Origin: Akkermansiaceae bacterium UBA3385
GTDB taxonomy: Bacteria; Verrucomicrobiota; Verrucomicrobiia; Verrucomicrobiales; Akkermansiaceae
Length of the DNA stretch: 64,000 nt
Assembly (NCBI GenBank): GCA_002358905.1
Contig: DEPT01000017.1
Span: 1-64,000, forward strand
Reading direction: 5' to 3'
The notes below the pieces were generated by a model, which did no database searches, had not been told where the DNA came from, and saw only the letters and a program-made list of their open reading frames with translations. Numbering within the stretch: the stretch's first letter is position 1; every line of letters starts with the position of its first letter. Shown here piece by piece: positions 43,592-51,578 of this stretch. The position numbers were made by a program, and so were the translations under genes.

Positions 43592-46051
43592 TCAGGCTGC
43601 GGGAGTACCGTACACGAAGAGACCATCCAGGTGGAAGACTTCCTGCGTGTCGGGGCGGATGACGCGCACATACAGAGCCTTGGGCTGCTCAGCCTGCAGG
43701 TCTATGCGGGTGATGCGCTGCTTGCAGGGGCCGGTCAGCTGGCCTGCGTTGTGCCAGTCATCGTCCTTTCCGGTTTCGGATACCTGAATCTGGATGTTGT
43801 TGAGGCGGTGCCAGTTGGCTCCATTGCTATGAGCCACGATGACCACGCCGCTGATAGTGGCATGCTTGGGCAGTTTCACTGCCACCCACGGGTTCTTGTC
43901 GCGGTTGGTGTGAACCTGGCCACCCTGGCGGGTGAGCACGTTGGCGTGCGTAGCGGGCTTATCCCAGCGGCTGGTGGAGGAGGCGAAAATGACACCGCCT
44001 TCAGATACCAGTTTGCCGGGGAATGCCTCAAACTCGCCGATGGGGCGGTTATCGTGAGCCAGTGCGGGGGCAATGAGTTTGCTGACGGCCTGGAAGGCGC
44101 CGGCATCGCGCATGGATTCGGTGGTGAGTACTGCATTGGCCAGAGCCTTGGCACGTTCTTCTGGAGTCATGCCTTCGCCGGTGGAGATAGCCTCGGTCAT
44201 GATGGTGAGGATGCGGCTCTTGCCTTCCTCGTCCATCTTCTTGAGCATGTTATTACCACATTCCAGAGCATAGGAGCTGTAGTCTTTCCTGGTGATGGTG
44301 TTGTTCATCATGCTGCGGAATACGGTGCAGGTGTTATCCGTGGCGGCGTTCTTGCGAACCTTGTTGAGCATGTCAATCTGCTTGTCAGCCAATTCCTGCA
44401 GCTTCCAGCGCTCAGGCCCACGCTCTTTGATGTTCTGCCAGAAGCAGGTAAAGGCGGCTTCCTGCTCCTCAGCCTTGGCGGCGCTCTGTGCCAGGTTGTC
44501 GTACACAAAGTTACGCACCAGGGTAGAGGCGCATTCGGGGTACACGGGCACCAGGTTGGAGCAGATGCTGTTGTTGAGCGCCAGCCATGCGGGGGTATCC
44601 AGCTTCATGTTCTCCTTGAGGAACTCGGCATGCTCGCGGTACACGGGGTAATTCAGCGGCTGGGCAGCCTCGGCCTTGAGGTAGAGCTGGTGCGCCTGCT
44701 GCTTATCCGCAGCCATCTGGGCGAGTGCGCGGTAGGCATTTGAAAGACGCGTGGCGTTCTTCTGCTCAGGGGAATACAGGTCGGTGGTCAGGTGCAGGGA
44801 GGAGTAGTTGTAGTTGTCCATCCACGGGCGCCAGTGCAGACCTCGCTGCCAGTCCACGGAATAGGCGGGGGTCCACTTTCCATCCACCCACACCACGTAG
44901 GCGCAGTGGGCAGGTTCGCCCATGGTGAGGCCGGGTACTCCGTTGGCACAGGCGGCCGAAGCCCCGAAATGGGAAAGACCGCCGCACACACCACCTACAT
45001 CCTGGGTGAACTTGTGGTGGTTGTTCAGGTACATGCCTTCAAACGGTTCGAAATAGGGAGAACCGTGGATGCTGTCGCCGTACACATTGTGCAGCACATA
45101 GCCGCAGCGCCAGCAGCAGCCCGTGTAGCGTTCATCGGGCAGGTGCACGTTCTTGAGTGCCCACTCGAAGCTTTCCGGCTTGCCGGAGCTGTGGTCGCCC
45201 TTCCAGCCGCAGGTGACGCGGCGCAGCAGGAACGGCAGCTTGTCGAACTGCGGGTGCAGGCGGTTCTGTCGCCAGTTGCGTACAAAGTATTCGGCGCGCT
45301 CGCAGGCGTTGTTCACCGTCCAGCCGAAGCGGGCGTATTCAATGGCCGTGGCTGTGGCGATATCGCGGGGCACGCGGTCATTGGGCAGCATCTTGGTGTA
45401 GCGTTCCATCATATTGGCCAGCATGTTGAGCATGCGGCCAGGCATGATGCATTCACCGCTGTACACTACATCTCCTATCCAGCCCGGGTCATTGGCCATC
45501 AGGGTAATGAGACGGGAGGCTCGCGGGCGCTTCACCACATCGGCCAGACGCATGGGCTGCTTGAGCTCGGCTTCCAGCTCGGCAATCTCGCCCTTCAGCT
45601 TGTTGATGTTGTAGCGGGCGCTTTCCTGAGCAGATTCACCGCCCAGCAGGGGGAGCTCTGTCTCCAGCTCGTTCAGCTTCTTGGTCTTGTTATTGAGCTG
45701 GCGATTCAGATTCTCGGTGTATTCCTGGTAGGCCTTTTCAGAGGTGATTTCAGCATTGGCCAGGTGCCAGTTGGCGAGCAGCAGACGGTTGGCCTCGCTC
45801 TTCAGGAAATGCCGAACGCTTGCTTCGTCGTTGTCCTTCAGCCGGGACTGAATCTTCTTGGCAAGAGAATCCCGCAGTGCGGCCGGATTCTGCCAGTCCT
45901 TGCTGGTGGTCAGGGTGTAGGTCGGAGCGACCGGCTTGGCCGCCGGCTCGGGAAGTACCGGTGCCGGAGCTATCGGTGTGGGCTGCTGCGCCGTGGCGTA
46001 CATGCCGCAGGCTGCCAGCAGCACAGGCAGGATATTCATCTGGTGTTTCAT
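43592..46051 (-). CDS. Secreted transglutaminase-like protein with C-terminal discoidin-like domain
   Basis: An 819-residue protein from the ATG at 46051, which begins a signal peptide (MKHQMNILPVLLAACGMYATAQ); the 20-residue longer frame has no such feature. A coiled-coil region (residues ~105-150) is followed by a papain-like transglutaminase core with Cys356 in GGVCGGLSHFG, His382 in PAHCAYVVWVDGKW and Asp400 in AYSVDW, in the right order and spacing for a catalytic triad. Helical repeats come next. The last ~150 residues (GGVIFASSTSRW, NPWVAVKLPKHATISGVVI, ALYVRVIRPDTQEVFHLDGLFVYG) look like an F5/8 type C (CBM32-like) sugar-binding domain. It could cross-link or hydrolyse peptides on a glycan surface. 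Confidence 0.8.
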   Translation of the reverse strand: MKHQMNILPVLLAACGMYATAQQPTPIAPAPVLPEPAAKPVAPTYTLTTSKDWQNPAALRDSLAKKIQSRLKDNDEASVRHFLKSEANRLLLANWHLANAEITSEKAYQEYTENLNRQLNNKTKKLNELETELPLLGGESAQESARYNINKLKGEIAELEAELKQPMRLADVVKRPRASRLITLMANDPGWIGDVVYSGECIMPGRMLNMLANMMERYTKMLPNDRVPRDIATATAIEYARFGWTVNNACERAEYFVRNWRQNRLHPQFDKLPFLLRRVTCGWKGDHSSGKPESFEWALKNVHLPDERYTGCCWRCGYVLHNVYGDSIHGSPYFEPFEGMYLNNHHKFTQDVGGVCGGLSHFGASAACANGVPGLTMGEPAHCAYVVWVDGKWTPAYSVDWQRGLHWRPWMDNYNYSSLHLTTDLYSPEQKNATRLSNAYRALAQMAADKQQAHQLYLKAEAAQPLNYPVYREHAEFLKENMKLDTPAWLALNNSICSNLVPVYPECASTLVRNFVYDNLAQSAAKAEEQEAAFTCFWQNIKERGPERWKLQELADKQIDMLNKVRKNAATDNTCTVFRSMMNNTITRKDYSSYALECGNNMLKKMDEEGKSRILTIMTEAISTGEGMTPEERAKALANAVLTTESMRDAGAFQAVSKLIAPALAHDNRPIGEFEAFPGKLVSEGGVIFASSTSRWDKPATHANVLTRQGGQVHTNRDKNPWVAVKLPKHATISGVVIVAHSNGANWHRLNNIQIQVSETGKDDDWHNAGQLTGPCKQRITRIDLQAEQPKALYVRVIRPDTQEVFHLDGLFVYGTPAA

Positions 46052-46164
46052 GGTGAGAATAGGGGAAAATGGAATTACAGTCATACTATCGGTACAGCCC
46101 CGCTTCGTCAAGTAAATACTACGGAAAAGTTAAGTGAAATTTCGCAATTCTGCAGCAGGATGGT

Positions 46165-47286
46165 TTACGGGCAGGGAACGAGTTGAATGAGTGTGATTTC
46201 GGCAGGAGTGAACAGGCGGAGCGGCAGACCGGACCAGATGGAGGTGGCGTTGGAAACGTAAACCAGAGTGTTGCCGCGGCGGTAGAGCCCCTGGACGAGG
46301 CCATCATTGAAGAGAGCTACGAGTTGTCGCAAGCCCGGCGCCATGCCGCCGTGGGTGTGGCCGGAAAGCTGCAGAGCGACTCTGTGTTGTGCAGCCATGC
46401 TGGCAATGCCGGGCTGGTGCGCCAGTAGAATGATGGGTTTATCCTGCGGGGCTCCTGCCAGCGCTTTCGCCAGATCGGGGGGCTCGCAGTTATCCCGGGC
46501 AGCGGCTGGATCCGTCACTCCTGCGAGCACCAGAAGCGCAGGCCCGGGAAGAACGTGTTCATTGTTCAGGAAGCGTATACCCAGACTGCTGAGGTAGCGC
46601 TGCCATGCATGGTGCCCGGAAAAGTAATCGTGATTACCATGTACGGCAAAGGTTCCCCAGTTGGATTTCAGCTGCCGCAGCGGTGCCAGGGCTGGTGCCA
46701 GTTGGTACAGGGAGCCATCCTCGAAATCGCCGGTAATGAGTACAGCATCCGCGTTCAGTTCATTTGTCCGGTTAACGATGGCCCGGAAGAATTCAGCCTG
46801 TTTGTAGCGGTCCGCATGCAGGTCTGAAAGCATGACCAGGCGTACCGGTGCCTTGAGTTGCGGCAGGAGAATGGTGATTTCTTTCACCAGTGGTAGCGAA
46901 AAAGCCTGGTGCATACCCCATGCAGAGGCGCCTAGAGCCACCAGCATCATGATGCCGTTGATAGAATTGTTGACGCGCTTCCAGCTTGCTTTCTTATACA
47001 GGAACAATCGGAAAGGAATACGCAGTATATCCATGACCAGCAAGCCCGCAACTGTGAGCACGAGCCCCATGAAAAGCCAGAGAAAAAGCAAATCCACCCA
47101 CATGGGGACAGCAGGCCTGAAAAAATGCCCGCCCCACACGGCATAGAGCAGTTGGAACTTGAACGATGCTGCTCCCAGGGGAAGGCAGAGCAGGGCTTTC
47201 CACCACCAACGCAGAGACAGCGGGCGGATAAGACTGAAAAAGGTGTACAGGAACAACACCCCTCCGAGGATAAGTGTTCCTTTCAT
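46165..47286 (-). CDS. Membrane-anchored metallophosphoesterase
   Basis: A 373-residue protein from the ATG at 47286, which overlaps the kinase stop (ATGA). The N-terminal ~125 residues hold four membrane helices. The catalytic domain has the five calcineurin-like motifs: MLSDLHADRYK, LITGDFEDG, VHGNHDYF, LAHQPG and SGHTHGG. It resembles YkuE/YaeI-type enzymes, some of which act on UDP-diacylglucosamine or related lipids. Coupled translation with the PhoR-like kinase is notable. Confidence 0.93.
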   Translation of the reverse strand: MKGTLILGGVLFLYTFFSLIRPLSLRWWWKALLCLPLGAASFKFQLLYAVWGGHFFRPAVPMWVDLLFLWLFMGLVLTVAGLLVMDILRIPFRLFLYKKASWKRVNNSINGIMMLVALGASAWGMHQAFSLPLVKEITILLPQLKAPVRLVMLSDLHADRYKQAEFFRAIVNRTNELNADAVLITGDFEDGSLYQLAPALAPLRQLKSNWGTFAVHGNHDYFSGHHAWQRYLSSLGIRFLNNEHVLPGPALLVLAGVTDPAAARDNCEPPDLAKALAGAPQDKPIILLAHQPGIASMAAQHRVALQLSGHTHGGMAPGLRQLVALFNDGLVQGLYRRGNTLVYVSNATSIWSGLPLRLFTPAEITLIQLVPCP

Positions 47287-48479
47287 GAACATGGCAATTC
47301 CGGGGGCAGGGTAATGGTGAAACTGGTGCGATTCCCGGGGACGCTTTCTGCGGAGATATTGCCGCCATGCGCTTCTACTGCATGCTTGACAATGGCCAGC
47401 CCAAGACCGGTGCCTTTAATTTTTCCACTCTTGTCTGCCCGGTAGAAACGGTTGAAAATGAAGGGAAGAGCCTCTGCGTTAATGCCGATGCCGTTGTCCT
47501 CCACCTGAATGAGTCGGGTCCCGTCTGCTTTCTGCTCCGCCCGGAGAATGACGCGCAGCCCGGGGGACGGATTGTTCTTCAAAGCGTTTTCGAGCAGGTT
47601 GAACAACACTTGCGACCAGTAGAAGGCATCTCCATGCATGTTGAACGGCTCAGGGAGAATCTGCAGTTCCAATGTTGCTTTTTGTTCGGCTATGGTGGTT
47701 TCCAGCCGTTGGGTTACTTCCTGCGCCAGTTCTGCCAGGTCAAATAGCTCCTGCTTAAGGTAGCTGGAATCCGGAGTTTCCACGCGGGAGAGCGTGAGCA
47801 TATCTCCCACCAGACGGGCCATGCGGTCTGCGTGGCGTTTCATAATGCTGAGTGAACGCCTCCGCATGTCGGCGTCAGCTTCGGCATCCGGTTCGTCAAG
47901 AAGCGTTTCCAGGTACCCGAGGATGAGGGTAAGCGGGGTGCGCAGTTCGTGGGAAGCGTTGGCAACAAAATCCCTGCGTATCACCTGGGTGCGGTGTTCT
48001 TCCGTCATGTCCAGAAAAACAATGCCGATGTGGCGTTCTCGCGTAGCCAGAGGGGTTGCTTTGGCCCGGTAAATCCGCTCGCCGTCTCCCCGGGGAACAT
48101 GCACGGTCGCCCGTACTGTTACCTTTGCGGCACTGGCCTGGCTCAGAAGTTCTCGCAAATTGCCATCCGGTAGCAATTTAAGCAGGTTTGTGTTTGTCAT
48201 GGCCTGCATGCCGAAGAAATCGCAGGCCTTGCTATTGGCCATGACAACCCGCCCGGAGGGGCGCATCAGCACAAATGGCACCCCAAGAGCTTCCAGAAAA
48301 AGAGACTGATCGTGCCGTACATGTTCCTCCAGTTCGGCCTGAATATTACGCAAGTATTTTACTTCATTGTGCTCTTCGCTGGCGCGGCGGCGGGTGCTCT
48401 TTATCTTGGTGTGCAGAAAGATGAAAGGCAGCGTAAAAGCCATGACCATGAGCCCCAGCACAACATCCCAACTGACCAT
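47283..48479 (-). CDS. PhoR-like sensor histidine kinase
   Basis: A 398-residue kinase with one N-terminal membrane helix, a PAS domain (about residues 60-160: ALGVPFVLMRPSGRVVMANSKACDFFG), HisKA with H177 in NASHELRTPLTLILGYLETL and an ATPase domain (NLLENALKNNPSPG, VEDNGIGINAEALPFIFNRFYR, GTGLGLAIVKHAVEAHGG). The layout matches PhoR. It is transcribed away from the regulator gene at 48613, and no pst or phoU genes are near. Confidence 0.93.
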   Translation of the reverse strand: MVSWDVVLGLMVMAFTLPFIFLHTKIKSTRRRASEEHNEVKYLRNIQAELEEHVRHDQSLFLEALGVPFVLMRPSGRVVMANSKACDFFGMQAMTNTNLLKLLPDGNLRELLSQASAAKVTVRATVHVPRGDGERIYRAKATPLATRERHIGIVFLDMTEEHRTQVIRRDFVANASHELRTPLTLILGYLETLLDEPDAEADADMRRRSLSIMKRHADRMARLVGDMLTLSRVETPDSSYLKQELFDLAELAQEVTQRLETTIAEQKATLELQILPEPFNMHGDAFYWSQVLFNLLENALKNNPSPGLRVILRAEQKADGTRLIQVEDNGIGINAEALPFIFNRFYRADKSGKIKGTGLGLAIVKHAVEAHGGNISAESVPGNRTSFTITLPPELPCS

Positions 48480-48612
48480 ACGACCTCATTGTAGCAGAAA
48501 AATGCAGGGCTGCCAAGTCTTGCATGGAGTGCGGTGAAATTTTCCTCTTGAAGATTCTCTATTGTGAAAAAAAAGAGATGAAAAATGTCGAATACTATGA
48601 TAGAGTGACGGT

Positions 48613-49299
48613 ATGCAGATATTGATTATCGAGGATGACGTGGATATAGCTGAACTTGTGGCGTTCAATATGGAACGCCAGGGGTGGGGCTGTACCTTGG
48701 TTCACCACGGAGCTGAGGGGTGGGAACAGATTCAGCGCTTGCGTCCTGATTTAGTTATTCTTGATGTCATGTTGCCCGGAATGGATGGTATGCAGATTTT
48801 CCGCAACATGAAGGAAAATGAAATAACCAGCAGCATACCTGTCATTTTCCTGACGGCTCGCGGACAGTTGGACGATCGACTGGAGGGACTTTCTCTGGGG
48901 GCGGATGATTATGTGACCAAGCCATTCAGTCCGAAAGAATTAGTGCTGAGAGTCCGGAACGTATTAGCCCGGGCCAATGCAGGTGCTGCGCAGCTGGTAG
49001 TGCGTGGTGGACCCATGGTGCTGGATAAGAATACCCTGGCAGCCACATTGGATGGTGCACCTCTGGATTTGACAACAGCAGAGTTCAAGCTTTTGGCGTA
49101 TATGATGGAACGCCCGGGTAAGGTGCAGGACCGCTATGAATTGCAGAAGGTGTTGTTTGGCTATGCAGATACCACGCAGAGCCGCGCCCTGGATACGCAT
49201 GTGAAGCGCTTGCGTCAGAAGTTGGGGGCTTTAGCCTCTTGTATTGGCACGGAACGAGGTGTCGGATATTTTTTTAGCCCAATAGAAGAAACAAAATGA
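48613..49299 (+). CDS. OmpR/PhoB-family response regulator
   Basis: A 228-residue regulator. Receiver domain: IIEDDVDIAELV, phosphoacceptor D51 in VILDVMLPGMDGMQIF, FLTARGQ and the Lys in VTKPFSPKELVLRV. The C-terminal winged helix binds DNA (LTTAEFKLLAYMMERPGKVQDRYEL, ALDTHVKRLRQKLG, TERGVGYFF). It is divergent from the PhoR-like kinase, an unusual layout, and overlaps the SGNH hydrolase gene by 4 nt, which suggests that the hydrolase is made along with the regulator. Confidence 0.95.
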   Translation: MQILIIEDDVDIAELVAFNMERQGWGCTLVHHGAEGWEQIQRLRPDLVILDVMLPGMDGMQIFRNMKENEITSSIPVIFLTARGQLDDRLEGLSLGADDYVTKPFSPKELVLRVRNVLARANAGAAQLVVRGGPMVLDKNTLAATLDGAPLDLTTAEFKLLAYMMERPGKVQDRYELQKVLFGYADTTQSRALDTHVKRLRQKLGALASCIGTERGVGYFFSPIEETK

Positions 49300-51239
49300 T
49301 GAAGAGCTTTTTTTACAGTATGTTGGCGGTTTCCGTATGGAGCGCGGGCGCTGCTGATTATGCCAGACTGATGGATTCTTTCTGCGATGCGCAGAATAAG
49401 GTCATATACGATGGAGCTGGTCGATTTGCCGTGCAATCTCCTGCCGAGACAGAACTGGAATTTACTCTGGATATTGCCGCATTGGAGAGTTACCTTGGTT
49501 CCAACGATTACAAGCAAGGCCCTATGGCCACCTGGGAGCTCAGCATGCCCAATGGTCAGAAGCTAGTGTATGGCCTTGCTGATACCACTAATCACATTAC
49601 TTGTTATTGGGGCGGCAATCCTTGGGAAAAGAACGGCGTGGTGACGTATGAGATGCTCAAATCGCTTGCCGTTGATGGGAAGGTGACGCTGAAAGTCAGT
49701 CTTGCTCCGGCTCGTGGACTCAAACTTTCCTGTGGAGATAAGCTACTGCTGGATGCGAAAGACCTCAAGACGCAGCTCCCGTTCAACACCACGCACGCCT
49801 ATGCGGTGAACACGAACTATGTGACCGCCGTTGGCATCCGTACCGTTTCTACGTTGAATACAGAAGATTACAAGGCTCCGGAAGACTACACTCAGGTTTT
49901 CACGAAGACGCAGGCTGCTTCCCTGGGGCGCGTGATGTTCTGTGGTGATTCCATTACCCATGGTGTGAATGACCAGACCTGGCGTTGGCAGCTCTTCAAG
50001 ATTCTGGTGGATAATGGAATCGAAGCCCAGATTGTGGGCCCCCGCAGTGGATATACCGCCGGCTATACTAATCTGAGTACCAGTGATGCCGCTGAATCGT
50101 ATGCCGGAGTGACGTTCCCGAATGTTCACCTCGCGCAGTCTTCCGGCCGTACTCATAACATTATCTCCGGCTCAAATTCCGGCATGACCGGCGTGAACTA
50201 TGGCGGACACTCCACCAAATCTGCTGCTGCTTCGTTCAACTGCGATACCTGGTGCTGCCTGATGGGCACGAATGATCTGCTGTCCGACCGCGGTTACACC
50301 CCACAGGAGTTTGCTACCAAGATGCAGAACCTGCTGGGCGGTAAAGTGACGGTGAAGGGCAAATCCTACACCTGGGCTCCAAGTGCGGATTGGGGCAACA
50401 TGGGGCGCATCGCCGAAGATATCCTGAAGGAAGATTCGGATATCCTCTATGTGATGGCCGTACCCTGCTGGGGCAACCATGCCAACAACAATGAGCCGGA
50501 GCGCCATCTCACGGTGCAACAGTACAATGAGCTGCTGAAGGCCTGGGTGCAGAAATATGCCGAAGCTCATGGCAAGAAACTGAAATTTGTGGATGTGAAT
50601 AGGGGAATGGTGGATCGAACCCATCAGGTGCCGTTCAGCTGGCCGGATTCCATGTCGAACAAGCCCGGTCGTGACGGTTTGCACCCGAATGAACAGGGCT
50701 CAATGATTATTGCTAACAATCTGGCGGCTGCCATGGGTCTGTCTGGGCGCACCGCTGGCTTGAAACGGGCTTCTTATTCTGATGCCTGGAGCCGGAAGAA
50801 AGTCGCGCTCCCGATGGGGGCCCCGTGCGTGGCCGTTAAAGAACCGTTTTCCCGGGAAAAAGGATATTCGGTTGAAGTACCCGTGGTGATGAATGGGAGG
50901 AGCGAGCTGGAAATCACCCTGGGAGATTCCGCTGGCAGCGGCACCCTGCTGGTCACTCCGGAGTTGGTAAGCTGGGCCGGCAGAACCTTGTATTGCTTCC
51001 CTGCTGATGAGGAGAGAGCCCGCCGCGAGATGCTGCGCGTGTGCTGGCATTCCGGAATGGATGAGAATCGCCCCCAGGGGTACTATGTGTGGCTGGGTGA
51101 GCGCCTGATTGGTCAGGCTTTACCTGCAGGGCCTCCAGTGGAGAAGGGATTGCTCTTGCAAGCTCATAAACGCTCCATCAAGGTGTATACCGTGAAGTAT
51201 ACAGACGGGAGCTACGCGCCTGCTTTGCCGGAGAAGTGA
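49296..51239 (+). CDS. Secreted SGNH/GDSL hydrolase (carbohydrate esterase-like)
   Basis: A 647-residue protein with a signal peptide (FFYSMLAVSVWSAGAADY). The first ~190 residues are a beta-rich domain. The hydrolase follows: block I RVMFCGDSITHG (Ser219), block III MGTNDLL, and the Asp/His of block V in GRDGLHPNEQG. A C-terminal beta domain of ~130 residues ends the protein. Such enzymes remove acetyl groups from glycans, for example sialic acid or other mucin sugars; the substrate is not proven here. It overlaps the response regulator by 4 nt. Confidence 0.88.
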   Translation: MMKSFFYSMLAVSVWSAGAADYARLMDSFCDAQNKVIYDGAGRFAVQSPAETELEFTLDIAALESYLGSNDYKQGPMATWELSMPNGQKLVYGLADTTNHITCYWGGNPWEKNGVVTYEMLKSLAVDGKVTLKVSLAPARGLKLSCGDKLLLDAKDLKTQLPFNTTHAYAVNTNYVTAVGIRTVSTLNTEDYKAPEDYTQVFTKTQAASLGRVMFCGDSITHGVNDQTWRWQLFKILVDNGIEAQIVGPRSGYTAGYTNLSTSDAAESYAGVTFPNVHLAQSSGRTHNIISGSNSGMTGVNYGGHSTKSAAASFNCDTWCCLMGTNDLLSDRGYTPQEFATKMQNLLGGKVTVKGKSYTWAPSADWGNMGRIAEDILKEDSDILYVMAVPCWGNHANNNEPERHLTVQQYNELLKAWVQKYAEAHGKKLKFVDVNRGMVDRTHQVPFSWPDSMSNKPGRDGLHPNEQGSMIIANNLAAAMGLSGRTAGLKRASYSDAWSRKKVALPMGAPCVAVKEPFSREKGYSVEVPVVMNGRSELEITLGDSAGSGTLLVTPELVSWAGRTLYCFPADEERARREMLRVCWHSGMDENRPQGYYVWLGERLIGQALPAGPPVEKGLLLQAHKRSIKVYTVKYTDGSYAPALPEK

Positions 51240-51255
51240 TTCTGCTCAGAATAAT

Positions 51256-51475
51256 ATGGAACTCAGCCCGGAAGAAAAGCTTCATTGCGAAGCTGCCCTT
51301 CTGCCGGGGGAACGCGTGCTGCTGCTGGCGAAACCCAGAGTGGAGATGGATGCGGTGGACGCGTGGTGGCTTATCCGCTGAGACCGATACCGGTACAGGT
51401 CAGGGGATGATTTTCATCTTTATCGGAGCTTTCGGTTCCATCATCGCCGCCGATGTCCTGGCGGGGGGCTCATGA
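51256..51475 (+). pseudogene. Decayed small membrane-protein gene
   Basis: From the ATG at 51256 a 41-residue frame reads MELSPEEKLHCEAALLPGER and on to AWWLIR before a TGA at 51379. The start resembles bacterial PH-like or membrane proteins that open with ELSPEE and LLPGER. After the stop, another frame continues with a membrane-helix-like segment (GMIFIFIGAFGSIIAADVLAGG). This suggests an internal deletion or frameshift. The competing 79-codon frame from 51236 has an odd composition in its first half. A genuine 41-residue peptide is less likely. Confidence 0.45.
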
Positions 51476-51520
51476 TGAAAAAGTCCTGAATTGAAAGCCT
51501 GCTGGGGAAATGGAAAATCA

Positions 51521-51556
51521 TCGGGGCTCGCGACTTCAATCCCGCACCCCGGTAAA
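51521..51556 (+). repeat. Dispersed palindromic repeat, divergent copy
   Basis: TCGGGGCTCGCGACTTCAAT and the following CCCGCACCCCGG are related to the element at 55012 by pattern (TCGGAGC, GGGACTTCAGTCCCG, ACCGG). Confidence 0.4.
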
Positions 51557-51578
51557 GCCATAAACAGATGCTCTTCCG

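Noticed and set aside
44792..46186. A 464-codon plus-strand frame
   Set aside because: Antisense to the transglutaminase-like gene, which has a signal peptide and catalytic motifs.
51236..51380. First half of a 79-codon frame overlapping the esterase stop
   Set aside because: Trp/Arg/Cys-rich composition typical of a shifted frame; the frame from 51256 reads as a normal protein start.
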